Of a stretch of 63,414 nt of DNA, positions 47,573 to 57,656 are shown piece after piece. Under the pieces are notes generated by a model, which saw only the letters and a list, made by a program, of their open reading frames with translations, searched no databases and was not told the origin of the DNA. The position numbers were made by a program, and so were the translations under genes. This DNA comes from Alphaproteobacteria bacterium (GTDB taxonomy: Bacteria > Pseudomonadota > Alphaproteobacteria > CAAGCB01 > CAG-977): assembly GCA_024407875.1 (NCBI GenBank), contig JAKSVT010000008.1, forward strand, positions 1-63,414, written 5' to 3'. The first letter of the stretch is position 1, and every line of letters starts with the position of its first letter.

Positions 47573-48976
47573 TCAAGAATTCTTTGAATATGGAAGAACC
47601 ACACTAAAAGTCGTTCCATGTTCAGCTGTGGAATCTACACTAATATTACCACCATGATGTTTTACGATTTGTTTAACAATAGATAACCCCAAACCTGTAC
47701 CATTTGCTTTTGTTTGGCTATCAGGAGCTCTATAAAAACGGTCAAACAATCTTGGAATAGCATCCGGATTAATTACACCTCCAGTATTATGGCAATCTAC
47801 AACAAATCCATTTTCAGAATTTGAGCATGTTAATGTAATAGTTCCACCTCTTTGTCCATATTTTAGCCCATTATCAGTCAAATTACGGAATACCATATTT
47901 AACTCTGCTTCATCACCACAAATAGAAGCTGATGGAATAGCTGATTTTACAACTATTTTAGATCCAAAACGTTCAGCTTTAGCATCTAACTCTTCTTTAA
48001 CATCTTTTAAAATAGAGACAATATCAACCTGATCTGTTAAAGCTTCACTTTCTTTAATTGTAAGTTTTGATAAAGATAACAAATTTTCAATTAAAGATTT
48101 CATTCTATCACTTTGGGTTTTCATAATACCCAAGAATTTATCTCTTGATTCAACATCATCATGAGCTGTTGTTTGTAATGTTTCAACAAAACCTGATAAA
48201 ATAAACAAAGGTGTTTTCAATTCATGGCTTGCATTCGCAATAAAATCAGTTTGCATTTGTTCAAATATTCTTCTAGCTGTAATATCAAACAATGAAACTA
48301 TGGCCAAAGCTCCACCTGAAGCAGGAGCTGGCAATTGTTCGATTTTTACACTATAATACTTATCGTTAACAAACAAATCTAATTGTTTTTTACGAAATCC
48401 ACCATTTAAAACATCTTTTAAAGCTAAAGTTATTTCTTCTAAGTATTTCGTATTAACGCCCATATTATTATTTTCAAGAACAGATGTAAAAGTTCTATCT
48501 CTAACATCTGCTCCTAAAATATCACGAGCAGCTAAATTTGCACCGCAAATTATACCATTTATATCGACCATAATTAATGGGTCTGGTAAAGAGTCTAAAA
48601 CAGCGGCATCAGAAATTGTTTGTTGTGTAAGTTTTTCTGTTTTAGCAAGCCATACCGAACGCATACGGTTTACAGCAGAAACAATCCTAGCAGTCTCATC
48701 TATACTAGTTTCTTCTTTATTATCAGAATTTTTTATTTCATCATCATCATCATCACCATCCATTGATATCAAAGTATCATATACTTGTGATAATTTTTCA
48801 AAAAATGGCAAAGTCAAAACGATAATAAGGACTACAACAACAGCAAATCCCATAATAGCAACAGATGGGAGAATTTCTCCCATACAAACAAGCAATAAGA
48901 ACATCAAAGCTGTAGGCGTTGATAACAGCAAAACTCTTTGAATGAACTTATTAGGTGTTTGTTGCACTACTGACAT
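47573..48976 (-). CDS. PhoR-like sensor histidine kinase, orphan
   Basis: The 467 residues have two adjacent membrane helices (about 17-33 and 37-55), an acidic linker (DGDDDDDE), a PAS domain (about 125-235), a HisKA box with the phospho-His in FIANASHELKTPLF near 250, and a HATPase domain with N (NLTDNGLKYG), GTGLGLSIVK and GTTFSVVLP. The order matches PhoR, but no response regulator or phosphate transporter is nearby. It follows typA by 2 bases. Confidence 0.9.
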   Translation of the reverse strand: MSVVQQTPNKFIQRVLLLSTPTALMFLLLVCMGEILPSVAIMGFAVVVVLIIVLTLPFFEKLSQVYDTLISMDGDDDDDEIKNSDNKEETSIDETARIVSAVNRMRSVWLAKTEKLTQQTISDAAVLDSLPDPLIMVDINGIICGANLAARDILGADVRDRTFTSVLENNNMGVNTKYLEEITLALKDVLNGGFRKKQLDLFVNDKYYSVKIEQLPAPASGGALAIVSLFDITARRIFEQMQTDFIANASHELKTPLFILSGFVETLQTTAHDDVESRDKFLGIMKTQSDRMKSLIENLLSLSKLTIKESEALTDQVDIVSILKDVKEELDAKAERFGSKIVVKSAIPSASICGDEAELNMVFRNLTDNGLKYGQRGGTITLTCSNSENGFVVDCHNTGGVINPDAIPRLFDRFYRAPDSQTKANGTGLGLSIVKQIVKHHGGNISVDSTAEHGTTFSVVLPYSKNS

Positions 48977-48978
48977 TA

Positions 48979-50811
48979 TTATAAATTTTCTTCCATTTGC
49001 ATTGCTTTATTAGCAGCCCGTTTGCGTAAATTTGTATCCAAAATAGCTTTACGCAATCTAAATGTTTTAGGAGTTACTTCAACCAATTCATCGTCTTGAA
49101 TATAAGCTAAAGCTTCTTCCAAGCTCATTTTTCTTGGTGGAATTAATTGAATATTATCATCTTTTGCTGCAGCACGAATATTTGTTAAATGCTTTGTTTT
49201 AATTGGGTTAACTTCAATATCATTTGATTTTGTATGTTCTCCAACAATCATGCCTTCATAAACAGCATCACCAGGATTTACAAACATAGGGCCACGATCT
49301 TCTAATTTCCATAAAGCATAAGCAACAGCTTCACCATTATCTGTTGAAACAAGAACACCAACATTACGTCCAGCAATAGCCCCCTTATAAGGTTCATATG
49401 AATGGAACATCTTATTCATAACACCTGTGCCACAAGTATCTGTCAAAAATTGTGAATGATATCCAATTAAAGCACGAGATGGGGCTAAGAATGTAATTCT
49501 TGTCTTACCGCCACCACTTGGTCTCATATCGGTCATTTCACCTTTACGAGCACCTAAAACTTCACAAACTGTACCAACATATTGGTCATCAACATCGACA
49601 ACAACTTCTTCAATTGGTTCTAATCTTTTACCTGATACAGGATCTATTTGGAAAACAACGTGAGGACGAGAAACTGATAATTCAAATCCTTCTCTTCTCA
49701 TTTGTTCAATTAAAATACCTAATTGAAGTTCACCACGACCTGCAACTTCAAAAGCATCTGTAGTTTCAGTTCTAGAAACTTTCAAAGCAACATTACCTTC
49801 AGCTTCCTTAACTAAACGATCCCAAATTACACGAGATGTTACCTTATCGCCTTCTGTACCAGCAATAGGAGAAGTATTAATTGAAAATGTCATAGCAAGA
49901 GTTGGAGGATCAATTGGTTGAGCTGGAATTGGTTTATCAACTGATGGATCACACAATGTATCAGCAACAGTAGCTTTTGTTAAACCAGCTATAGCAACGA
50001 TATCACCGGCAACAGCTTCATCTAAACCTGTACGTTTTAAACCACGATAAGCTAAAATCTTAGAAACTCTAGCTGTTTCAATTGTTTTACCTGAACGATC
50101 TAAAGCTTTAATTACACTGTTAACTTTAACAGAACCAGAATGAACTTTACCTGTTAAAATACGACCAACGAATGGATCGTTTTCAATTGTTGTTGCTAAC
50201 ATTGTAAATGGAGAATTTGGATCACACTTTGGTGGAGGAACGAATTTCATAATTGCATCGAACAAAGGTTCAATGTTTTTACGTTCATCTTTATCCAAAT
50301 CATTTACAGCCCAACCTTCACGGCCTGAAGCAAACAATACAGGGAAATCTAATTGTTCATCTGTAGCTCCTAAAGAAGCAAACAAGTCAAAAACTTCTTC
50401 GTAAACTTCCATAGGTCTTGCATCTTGACGATCAACCTTATTAATTAAAACAATTGGCTTTAATCCGATTTTTAAAGCTTTACCAACAACGAATTTTGTT
50501 TGAGGTAAAGGACCTTCAGCAGCATCAACTAAAACGATAGCAGAATCTACCATATCTAAAATACGTTCAACTTCACCACCAAAATCAGCATGCCCCGGAG
50601 TATCAACAATATTAATGCGAGCACCTTTCCACTCAATAGAGGTGCATTTTGCTAAAATAGTAATACCTCTCTCACGTTCCAAATCATTGGAATCCATAAC
50701 TCTATCAGCAACAACTTGATTTTCTCTAAATGTACCACTTTGACGAAGCATTGTATCAACTAATGTTGTTTTACCATGGTCAACGTGAGCAATAATAGCA
50801 ATATTACGCAT
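48979..50811 (-). CDS. typA: Ribosome-associated GTPase TypA/BipA
   Basis: Translational GTPase involved in ribosome assembly and stress. G1 [11 protein letters not shown]2 [11 protein letters not shown]3 [10 protein letters not shown] and G4 [10 protein letters not shown] are all in place, followed by domains II, III, V and the TypA-specific C-terminus. The open frame starts at 50841, but AGGA lies 8 bases before the ATG at 50811, where [15 protein letters not shown] begins the family's normal N-terminus (610 aa). Confidence 0.97.
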   Translation of the reverse strand: MRNIAIIAHVDHGKTTLVDTMLRQSGTFRENQVVADRVMDSNDLERERGITILAKCTSIEWKGARINIVDTPGHADFGGEVERILDMVDSAIVLVDAAEGPLPQTKFVVGKALKIGLKPIVLINKVDRQDARPMEVYEEVFDLFASLGATDEQLDFPVLFASGREGWAVNDLDKDERKNIEPLFDAIMKFVPPPKCDPNSPFTMLATTIENDPFVGRILTGKVHSGSVKVNSVIKALDRSGKTIETARVSKILAYRGLKRTGLDEAVAGDIVAIAGLTKATVADTLCDPSVDKPIPAQPIDPPTLAMTFSINTSPIAGTEGDKVTSRVIWDRLVKEAEGNVALKVSRTETTDAFEVAGRGELQLGILIEQMRREGFELSVSRPHVVFQIDPVSGKRLEPIEEVVVDVDDQYVGTVCEVLGARKGEMTDMRPSGGGKTRITFLAPSRALIGYHSQFLTDTCGTGVMNKMFHSYEPYKGAIAGRNVGVLVSTDNGEAVAYALWKLEDRGPMFVNPGDAVYEGMIVGEHTKSNDIEVNPIKTKHLTNIRAAAKDDNIQLIPPRKMSLEEALAYIQDDELVEVTPKTFRLRKAILDTNLRKRAANKAMQMEENL

Positions 50812-50925
50812 TTTTTCTGTCCTATTTATTAAATTTTTCAAGCGAAAAATAAGACGAAATCTTTAAAAAGTCAACAAAGTTATAAACATATTTATTCTTT
50901 TACATATAATTTAGAGTTTAAGGCC

Positions 50926-50954
50926 TTGAATTTTTAGTTAAAAATTAGTAAAAT
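50926..50954 (+). promoter_or_regulatory. Promoter of the SpoIIE-phosphatase unit
   Basis: TTGAAT (50926-50931) and TAAAAT (50949-50954) are spaced by 17 bases, 30 bases before the ATG at 50985. The region diverges from typA. Confidence 0.55.
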
Positions 50955-50984
50955 ACTGCAGTTTTTAAAAACAAGGTTGACGTT

Positions 50985-53126
50985 ATGAACAAAATATTAA
51001 ATTACTTTTTTAAAATGTCATTAATTTTAAAATTAAGTATTGGTATAATTTTCCTTTTACTTTTTGGATTTTATACACTTTTCTATTTTGTATCACATCG
51101 TTCAGGTCCAATTATTGAGCAGCAAATTGTGACATCAGCGAATTCGTCTTTAGGAAGAATTAAAGCTTATTCATCACAAATGGCAAATCAAACAGATCAA
51201 GCTGCAAAGACAATAGTTGAACAACTAGAATTAATTGATAATCCTTCAGACGAATTGTTATTTTCCTTATCAAAAGCAGCTTTAAAAGTCGCCAATTCAA
51301 AAAATGATTCCATAACAACAATGTGGATTTATACGCTACCTAAAGAAGGCCAAGATAGTGGCGTTTTATACTACAATAGCGTTAAACCTGATGGAACAAT
51401 AACAACAATCAACATTGATGAAAGACTGATGCAATTTGTTTCTAATTGGAAGGATGAGGCATTAGCTACAGGAAGAGCTGTTTGGAGTGAACCTTATCAA
51501 ATTGAAAACAAAGGTGTAATCTATTATACATCAATGCTATCAGTTCCTTTTAAATTTAAAGGTAGTGATGAATGGAATGGGTTGGTTGTTGCTTGTTTAA
51601 ATCTTCAAAAAATTGTTGATTTGGTAGATAACATTAAATTTTATGGCGATGGAAAAATGCAATTAATAAGCAAAAAAGGCTTATACATTGTTCACCCATC
51701 AAAATTATTTAGAATGAACACAACCATTTTTGAAAATTCAAAAATGTTTAATCTCCCTATTTTAACCAAAATTGGTGAGGACTTAGCTGCAGGGAAATCT
51801 GGTGAAGAAGTTTTAAATTCAGAAAAGAAAATAGGAACAGATATTGTATTTCTATATGATACAATTCCAACACTTGATTGGGGTGTAATTTTAACCTACT
51901 CGTGGAAAAAGCTTTATCAACCTTTAAAAACATTCCAACGTAATTTGTTAATTTGCATTATTTCCGGTTTATTTGTCCTAATATTTTTAATTCATTGGAT
52001 TTGTCGTTTTTCAACACGTCCATTGGTAAGACTTTCTCAAGCCGCTGAGCACTACGGCAAAGGTGATTTTGAATATGATATTCCTAATATTAAATCTGCT
52101 GATGAAATTGGGAAATTATCTGAAGCATTTAATCAAATGCGCGAGAATTTAATCAATCATATTGATAAAGAAAAAGAAAACGCTGCAGAACAACAACGTC
52201 AAGCATCTGAAATGGAAATTGCTAAATCAATTCAAACATCTTCTCTTCCTAAAAAATTTCCAAATGATCCAAGATTTAAGATTGTTGCTTCAATGCAAGC
52301 TGCAAAACATATCGGTGGAGATTTCTACGATTGTTTCTTTATTGATGATTCACACTTTGCTTTTTTAATTGCTGATGTATCTGGAAAAGGTGTTCCGGCA
52401 GCTTTATTTATGATGACAGCTAAGACAACCATTAACAACGTTGCAAGGTCAGGCAATTTTAAGAGCTATGCTGATATTTACACTCAAGCAAACAATGATT
52501 TATGTAAAAACAATATAACAAATATGTTTGCAACGTCTTTATTAGCAATATTGAATATTAACACTGGTGATTTAGACATCGTAAATGCCGGACATAATCC
52601 TCCATTAATTAAAACAAATGATGGTTATAAATATCTTGAAACCGAAAAGAATTTAATGTTAGGAGGAATGTCAGGTATTGATTTTAATGCTGAACATATT
52701 AAATTAGCACCAGGAGATAAATTCTTTATTTACACTGATGGTGTAACAGAAGCTGAAAATCCTGAATTAGTATTATATGGAGAAGAACAATTACTTAACT
52801 TCTTAAACAAAATAGCTTTTGTTAGTGTCGAAGATACAATTTCTTTAGTACGTCAAGATGTTGAAAGACATGCTAATGGAGCAAACCAATCTGACGATAT
52901 AACAATGGTTGTAGTTGAATATCGTGGAAATGAAAACAGTAAAAAAGAAGATGTTATCGAAACTCCACTAAATGAAGTAGAAAACAAAGAAGATGCTAAA
53001 GAAGATGATGAAGATAACGTTTTATCATCAAAATCAAAAACTGATAGTCTGTCAGCAGCCTTAGCTGCTTTATCAACCAAAGCAAAAGAAGAAAACAAAA
53101 CTAATTTGGAAAATGAAGAAATTTAA
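50985..53126 (+). CDS. Membrane SpoIIE/RsbU-type serine phosphatase with Cache and HAMP domains
   Basis: The 713 residues comprise an N-terminal helix (about 15-35), an extracytoplasmic Cache-like sensor (about 40-310), a second helix (about 320-345), HAMP (about 345-400), a coiled linker, and a PP2C SpoIIE domain (about 430-645) with GGDFYDCF, ADVSGKGVPAALFM, AGHNPPLI and YTDGVTEA motifs. It should dephosphorylate a phosphoserine anti-sigma antagonist in response to an external signal, but no RsbV/RsbW-like gene is in the window. An acidic, low-complexity tail of about 60 residues ends it. AAGG lies upstream of ATG. Confidence 0.93.
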   Translation: MNKILNYFFKMSLILKLSIGIIFLLLFGFYTLFYFVSHRSGPIIEQQIVTSANSSLGRIKAYSSQMANQTDQAAKTIVEQLELIDNPSDELLFSLSKAALKVANSKNDSITTMWIYTLPKEGQDSGVLYYNSVKPDGTITTINIDERLMQFVSNWKDEALATGRAVWSEPYQIENKGVIYYTSMLSVPFKFKGSDEWNGLVVACLNLQKIVDLVDNIKFYGDGKMQLISKKGLYIVHPSKLFRMNTTIFENSKMFNLPILTKIGEDLAAGKSGEEVLNSEKKIGTDIVFLYDTIPTLDWGVILTYSWKKLYQPLKTFQRNLLICIISGLFVLIFLIHWICRFSTRPLVRLSQAAEHYGKGDFEYDIPNIKSADEIGKLSEAFNQMRENLINHIDKEKENAAEQQRQASEMEIAKSIQTSSLPKKFPNDPRFKIVASMQAAKHIGGDFYDCFFIDDSHFAFLIADVSGKGVPAALFMMTAKTTINNVARSGNFKSYADIYTQANNDLCKNNITNMFATSLLAILNINTGDLDIVNAGHNPPLIKTNDGYKYLETEKNLMLGGMSGIDFNAEHIKLAPGDKFFIYTDGVTEAENPELVLYGEEQLLNFLNKIAFVSVEDTISLVRQDVERHANGANQSDDITMVVVEYRGNENSKKEDVIETPLNEVENKEDAKEDDEDNVLSSKSKTDSLSAALAALSTKAKEENKTNLENEEI

Positions 53127-53146
53127 TTTTAAAGAGAATATAAGAA

Positions 53147-53509
53147 ATGGATAATTTATCACCAGTCACATTAACAATTTATCTTATTATCTCATCTGTA
53201 TTTTTGATAATATTAGCTATTTATACGGACAATAAAACAGCTAATAAAAAAGCTCGTTGTAAAGCAATAGAACAATCAATTCAAGACATTGCTTCTATTC
53301 AAAAAAAATTTAGCAACGAACAATACGATGATACAGAAAAGAAAGAAGAAAAAACTAATCCTACTTCAGCAAAAGCCTCTTCAAATAATGAAGAACACAA
53401 AACTGAAGCTTCAAATAAAAATTCAAAATGGAATTCATTTTCAAGAGATAACAAAGATTGGAATGATTATGATGAAGTAATTCATAATTTTGATTGGGAT
53501 GATGATTAA
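53147..53509 (+). CDS. Small membrane-anchored acidic protein, 120 aa
   Basis: Unrecognised. One membrane helix at residues 8-27 (LTIYLIISSVFLIILAIYTD), then a hydrophilic, disordered-looking Lys/Glu/Asn/Ser-rich stretch and a Trp/Asp-rich end (DNKDWNDY and FDWDDD). It lies 20 bases after the SpoIIE phosphatase, so it is probably co-expressed. Its frame is uninterrupted and its codon use fits the neighbours. Confidence 0.65.
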   Translation: MDNLSPVTLTIYLIISSVFLIILAIYTDNKTANKKARCKAIEQSIQDIASIQKKFSNEQYDDTEKKEEKTNPTSAKASSNNEEHKTEASNKNSKWNSFSRDNKDWNDYDEVIHNFDWDDD

Positions 53510-53547
53510 TTAAAGAGCAATAAAAATTGTATTAGGACAAAAATTTT

Positions 53548-54849
53548 ATGATGGAATATGCAGCACAAAAAACACCAATTTCATTACTTGCAGAAAGAGA
53601 TATGGATTTAATATTTATTGAAGAAATATCTGTTTCAAAACCTTTTAGAGATTGGATTATTGCTAAATTATATAACGGATCACGCTCTTGCGTAGAATTC
53701 TTGGGAGCATATCATACATTTAGACAAGACCCTTTAGGTACTGTTGATATTATGATGACATTTAAGGATATTTCTGGTCGTAGATGTGCAATTTTAATTG
53801 AAAATAAAATCGATCAGCCTAAACAAAATTTACAAGCTCAAAGATATTTTGAATTTGGAGAACAAGGTTTAAAACAAGGGCGTTGGGATGAATATTTAAC
53901 ATGTTTATTCTCACCACAAGCTTATTTTTCAACTCTTGAACCAAGTGAATATTTTTCTTCATATTTAAGTTATGAAGAACTCGTAATGTGGTTTATGAAC
54001 TCTGCAAGTACAGGTTCAATTTCTCAAGAAAGAGCTCTATACAAAAGCAAAATAATTCAATTAGCTATTGAACAAAATACTGGTATGACAGCACAAACAT
54101 CAGGACAAACATTTGGAACAACAGTTCCAAATGCCCCGGTTGCACCAGTTACTCCTCAAGCTATGATAAATTCTCAAAGTAATATTGCTCCAATAAGTAA
54201 TATTACCCAAATGAATATTCCTTTTGAACAAGAAGCTGCTATTCAAAACAACAAGCAACAAATTATAGATGATTTACCTATAGCTCAAGAAGCCAATATT
54301 CAGCCTATTAATTTTGAAGAGCCTCAAAATTTAACTCCGGCTCAAAACACAACACAAACTTCACTAAAAACATCCTCTTTATCAGATTTCCGTGTATTTC
54401 CTGGTGGAGTATTTAATTTACCTCCAGGATATAGAGAAGCTGAAGATACAATTAAAGGACAGTTTTGGAATGATTGTTTATTATATGCTACTAAGAAATA
54501 TCCAGATTTAGGAATGAAAAAACCTTCAGGAAGTGCTGGTGAAGCGTCTTGGGTAGAAATGACACCTGAAAAATTCCCACATGAAGTTAAAATCATTCAT
54601 AAGATGCCTCAAGGCTATATGGATTTAACATTTGCTATGACACCTTTAGAAATGATTCAAAAACCTTATCAAAGATTTATTGATAATGATATGGAATTTA
54701 AAGAAAGTGGTAAATCAGCAATAATAAGAATTACAATTCCACCTATTGATCCTCAAGAAGGCTTTGAAAAGCAAAAAGATTTAATTACTTTTGCATTTAC
54801 TAAAGCGTATAAGTTATATCAACTTTACATTCATGTAGTTGGAATTTAA
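53548..54849 (+). CDS. PD-(D/E)XK-superfamily protein with disordered linker
   Basis: In the 433 residues, the N-terminal 150 carry a nuclease-fold signature: GTVDIMM with the Asp near 72 and CAILIENKID (E-x-K) near 90. A Gln/Pro/Thr/Asn-rich linker (about 175-285) leads to a globular C-terminal domain (about 290-433) with GQFWNDCLLYATKKYP and WVEMTPEKFPHEVKI. It resembles restriction-like nucleases joined to DUF4268-type domains, but I am unsure of the family. The substrate is unknown. It starts 38 bases after the small membrane protein. Confidence 0.7.
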   Translation: MMEYAAQKTPISLLAERDMDLIFIEEISVSKPFRDWIIAKLYNGSRSCVEFLGAYHTFRQDPLGTVDIMMTFKDISGRRCAILIENKIDQPKQNLQAQRYFEFGEQGLKQGRWDEYLTCLFSPQAYFSTLEPSEYFSSYLSYEELVMWFMNSASTGSISQERALYKSKIIQLAIEQNTGMTAQTSGQTFGTTVPNAPVAPVTPQAMINSQSNIAPISNITQMNIPFEQEAAIQNNKQQIIDDLPIAQEANIQPINFEEPQNLTPAQNTTQTSLKTSSLSDFRVFPGGVFNLPPGYREAEDTIKGQFWNDCLLYATKKYPDLGMKKPSGSAGEASWVEMTPEKFPHEVKIIHKMPQGYMDLTFAMTPLEMIQKPYQRFIDNDMEFKESGKSAIIRITIPPIDPQEGFEKQKDLITFAFTKAYKLYQLYIHVVGI

Positions 54850-54855
54850 AAACAC

Positions 54856-54886
54856 TTAAGGCCTCCATTTAGGAGGCCTTAAAAAT
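54856..54886. terminator. Bidirectional terminator, nuclease-like gene / gapR
   Basis: TTAAGGCCTCC (54856-54866) and GGAGGCCTTAA (54872-54882) form a perfect 11-bp stem with a 5-base loop. A/T-rich tracts on both sides serve both converging genes. Confidence 0.9.
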
Positions 54887-54906
54887 TCTTTTAATTAGAA
54901 AACAGA

Positions 54907-55173
54907 TTAATCCATTCCTAAAGCTGACTTATATTGGTCTAGAGTAAATTGATATGCTTGTTGTTCAACTTTATTCTTTAAAAGAGCTTTACGAATTTTG
55001 ATAATTTCTTTAACTGCGTTAACATCAAAATTATTTCCTTTAACTTCAGCAAAGATTTCTCTAATATCGTTTTGAACAGATTTTTTTTCTTCTTCTAATC
55101 TTTCAATTCTTTCGATATAGCTAATTAATTTAGAGCTATCAACACCAACAACATTTACGTTATCTTCTGACAT
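54907..55173 (-). CDS. gapR: GapR nucleoid-associated protein (DUF2312)
   Basis: Alphaproteobacterial protein that binds overtwisted AT-rich DNA ahead of replication forks and supports topoisomerase action. The 88 residues show the family pattern: ERIERLEEEKKSVQNDIREIFAEVKGNNFD, then a helix IIKIRKALLKNK, and the end YKSALG. It has a GGAG Shine-Dalgarno. It lies 20 bases after trcR. Confidence 0.93.
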   Translation of the reverse strand: MSEDNVNVVGVDSSKLISYIERIERLEEEKKSVQNDIREIFAEVKGNNFDVNAVKEIIKIRKALLKNKVEQQAYQFTLDQYKSALGMD

Positions 55174-55193
55174 ATTTTATTCTCCAATAAAAA

Positions 55194-55727
55194 CTATTCA
55201 GCGTTATCTTCTGAAGTTTTGTATTCAGCTAAAACTTTTTCAAACTCACGGTCAGAACAAACACCTAACAATACAGGATTGCTTGGCTTAATTGTATCGA
55301 TATTTACGTGTGTTTTATTACGAATCGATTCAATTGTTTTCATTGTTGTACCTAACAATTTACGTACAGCTGCATCTGGTACTTCTGGGTGGAATTTTAA
55401 GAACCATGCAACAGCATTTGGTTTGTCTTGTCTCTTTGCCATTGGAGTATAATGTTTGCTCTTCTTGGCTGTCTTTGGTAATACGCTTTCCAACATATTT
55501 AATTCAGCGTCAGGATCAGCTTCGCAACGTTTGATTTCATCCATTGATAATTGACCATTTGTAATTGGGCTCAAACCAACGATTGAACATCTTTTTGTAT
55601 CACATTCTGCTAAAGCTTCAATCTCTAAAGAATGTAAGCCACAGAATTTTCCAATTTGATCAAATGTTAATGCTGTATTTTCAATTAACCAAACAGCAGT
55701 TGCCTTAGGCATAAGAGGTAAAGACAT
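55194..55727 (-). CDS. trcR: TrcR-like cell cycle transcriptional regulator (DUF1013)
   Basis: Conserved alphaproteobacterial regulator. MSLPLMPKATAVWLIENTALTFDQIGKFCGLHSLEIEALA is the family N-terminus with a helix-turn-helix; a second repeat of the fold begins at NAVAWFLKFHPEVPDAAVRKLLGTT. The open frame reaches 55745, but AAAGG sits 6 bases before the ATG at 55727, giving 177 residues. The gene name follows the DUF1013/TrcR assignment as I remember it. Confidence 0.88.
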   Translation of the reverse strand: MSLPLMPKATAVWLIENTALTFDQIGKFCGLHSLEIEALAECDTKRCSIVGLSPITNGQLSMDEIKRCEADPDAELNMLESVLPKTAKKSKHYTPMAKRQDKPNAVAWFLKFHPEVPDAAVRKLLGTTMKTIESIRNKTHVNIDTIKPSNPVLLGVCSDREFEKVLAEYKTSEDNAE

Positions 55728-55819
55728 AATAAACCTTTCTTTCATAACATATAATAAAAGTTAAAATATAAAAACTTTTGGCATTCTAAATCAAAACGAA
55801 TAACTCGTCAAAGCAAAAT

Positions 55820-56278
55820 TTATTTTTTATTTGCTTCTACTGTTTTATTTGTTTTTTTTCTTTCATCAGTAATCATTAAATCACTTGGTGCTTGTTCTGC
55901 AGGTATTGGATCATCTGTATGACGGCAATGTCCTTCTAAATATGCACCTTGTTCGATTTCTAATTTTTCATGTGTTATATCACCAACAACTTTTGCAGAG
56001 GATGCTAAGAAAACGTTTCTAGCACATAAAATGCCGTCAATACAGCCATGAACTTTTGCTACGTCAACCTCAATTGATCCATGAACATGAGCATTCATAC
56101 CAATAATCAAAGTTCTACAACGAACATCTCCTTCAACGGTTCCATCAATATGAACTTCACCTTCGGAAACGATATCGCCTGTTACAGTCAAATCTGAACT
56201 AATAACAGATGGTGTTCTAGGTCTTTTATCATTGTTAACAATGAGAACATCTTTACTTTGTTTAATTTTTGAAAACAT
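55820..56278 (-). CDS. Bactofilin cytoskeletal protein
   Basis: Polymer-forming protein (DUF583) of the bacterial cytoskeleton. The 152 residues have short charged ends around a beta-helical core of six-residue turns, for example VTGDIVSEGEVHIDGTVEGDV and VHGCIDGILCARNV. It overlaps the M23 peptidase gene by 17 bases. Bactofilin next to a LytM peptidase recurs in cell-shape systems such as Helicobacter CcmA-Csd1. Confidence 0.93.
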   Translation of the reverse strand: MFSKIKQSKDVLIVNNDKRPRTPSVISSDLTVTGDIVSEGEVHIDGTVEGDVRCRTLIIGMNAHVHGSIEVDVAKVHGCIDGILCARNVFLASSAKVVGDITHEKLEIEQGAYLEGHCRHTDDPIPAEQAPSDLMITDERKKTNKTVEANKK

Positions 56279-57572
56279 TTCTTTCCCCTTTAATAAAACT
56301 CATAGGATCAACCGCATACCCTCTAATACGAACTTCATAATGTAAGTGAGGCCCCGTACTTCTTCCTGTATTACCTACAGTACCAATCTTATCTCCTGCT
56401 CTAACAGCATCATCCTTAGAAACCAATATCTTATCTAAGTGAGCATATCTCGTTCTGAAACCTAAGCCATGATCTATTTCAATCATATTGCCATACCAGC
56501 CCCATTCACCTGTTCTTACAACTTTTCCTGGAGCTGTAACATAAACAGGCTCACCCATTATACCGCCTATATCAACGCCTTCATGTCTTGCGGCATTATT
56601 TTGGAACGGATCTCCACGAGAACCAAATGTAGAAGTAACTCTAATTCTATCAACTGGTTTTCCAATAGGCAGAACGTCTTGCAACGTATTATAGTTATTC
56701 CACATAGTTAATTGATCATTTAGACTTGCTAGAGCTATATTTAATTTATTAACTTTTACTGGCAATACAGGGGGAACAAATGGTCCGCCTGTTGCTGCAA
56801 CGCTATCTTCATTTTTAACACGGCCAATTAAGGAGTTTAATCCAACACCAGCAACTTTTAATGATGAAGCAACATTAGATAAATTCTTTTCAATAGTCTT
56901 AATATTAGTATTAGCAACATAGCTCATTTTTCTATAAATTTGAACTTGAGCATCCTGCATATCAACGATTAAATTTTCCAACTCTGAAATTCTATCCTTA
57001 AGATCAGATATTTGAGCCATAGCAATATCGCGTTGCATTTCTACTTTATGATCTTTTACTTTTTCACCGTTAATATCAGCATTATCTAAAATGCTTTGTA
57101 ATCTATTTTGTAATACAACTATTTCCGACTTTAAAAGATTTGTTTTATTTTCAACGAATTCGATATCTAACATTTCTGAGCGTTTGACTTCTTCTGCTTT
57201 AGAAACAGGCAACAAACCTTTTGTATTTTGCATCAATTTAATTTCATTAACTTGAGCAATGTCGTTATCAACGATATTATTAAATTCAATAATACGATCG
57301 TTTAATGCTGCAACTTCACTAGATAAATTTTCATATTTGTTTGTAACGAATTCTAGTCTGCCATCATAATCAGCTTTTTTATTAAATTGATACAAACAAA
57401 TTCCTGTAGAAACGCAAAGCCAAACAAAGCTAAAACAAAATACAACAAAAACAATGCATTGCACAATAGGTGCAACGCTTAAAGCTTTTATACGATCGTT
57501 TTCACTTAGCATAAATTGGCGCGGTGGAAACATTTTTTGGAACAGAGTTTTCTTTTTAATAGACATATTCAT
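56262..57572 (-). CDS. Membrane-anchored M23/LytM peptidase with coiled coil
   Basis: Likely peptidoglycan endopeptidase or amidase activator. The 436 residues contain one membrane helix (about 36-58), a long coiled coil (about 65-225) and a C-terminal M23 domain (about 315-420). The zinc ligands are readable in RHEGVDIGG (H-x3-D), YAHLDKI and GPHLHYEVR (H-x-H), so the enzyme looks active. Translation is coupled to the bactofilin. Confidence 0.93.
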   Translation of the reverse strand: MNMSIKKKTLFQKMFPPRQFMLSENDRIKALSVAPIVQCIVFVVFCFSFVWLCVSTGICLYQFNKKADYDGRLEFVTNKYENLSSEVAALNDRIIEFNNIVDNDIAQVNEIKLMQNTKGLLPVSKAEEVKRSEMLDIEFVENKTNLLKSEIVVLQNRLQSILDNADINGEKVKDHKVEMQRDIAMAQISDLKDRISELENLIVDMQDAQVQIYRKMSYVANTNIKTIEKNLSNVASSLKVAGVGLNSLIGRVKNEDSVAATGGPFVPPVLPVKVNKLNIALASLNDQLTMWNNYNTLQDVLPIGKPVDRIRVTSTFGSRGDPFQNNAARHEGVDIGGIMGEPVYVTAPGKVVRTGEWGWYGNMIEIDHGLGFRTRYAHLDKILVSKDDAVRAGDKIGTVGNTGRSTGPHLHYEVRIRGYAVDPMSFIKGERNVFKN

Positions 57573-57656
57573 TCCTAATATCTTTTGCGAGATAATAACG
57601 TATTTCTTTATTTTTTTAAAGGATTTTTATCTATCAATGTTCTTTTTTTGTATAAA

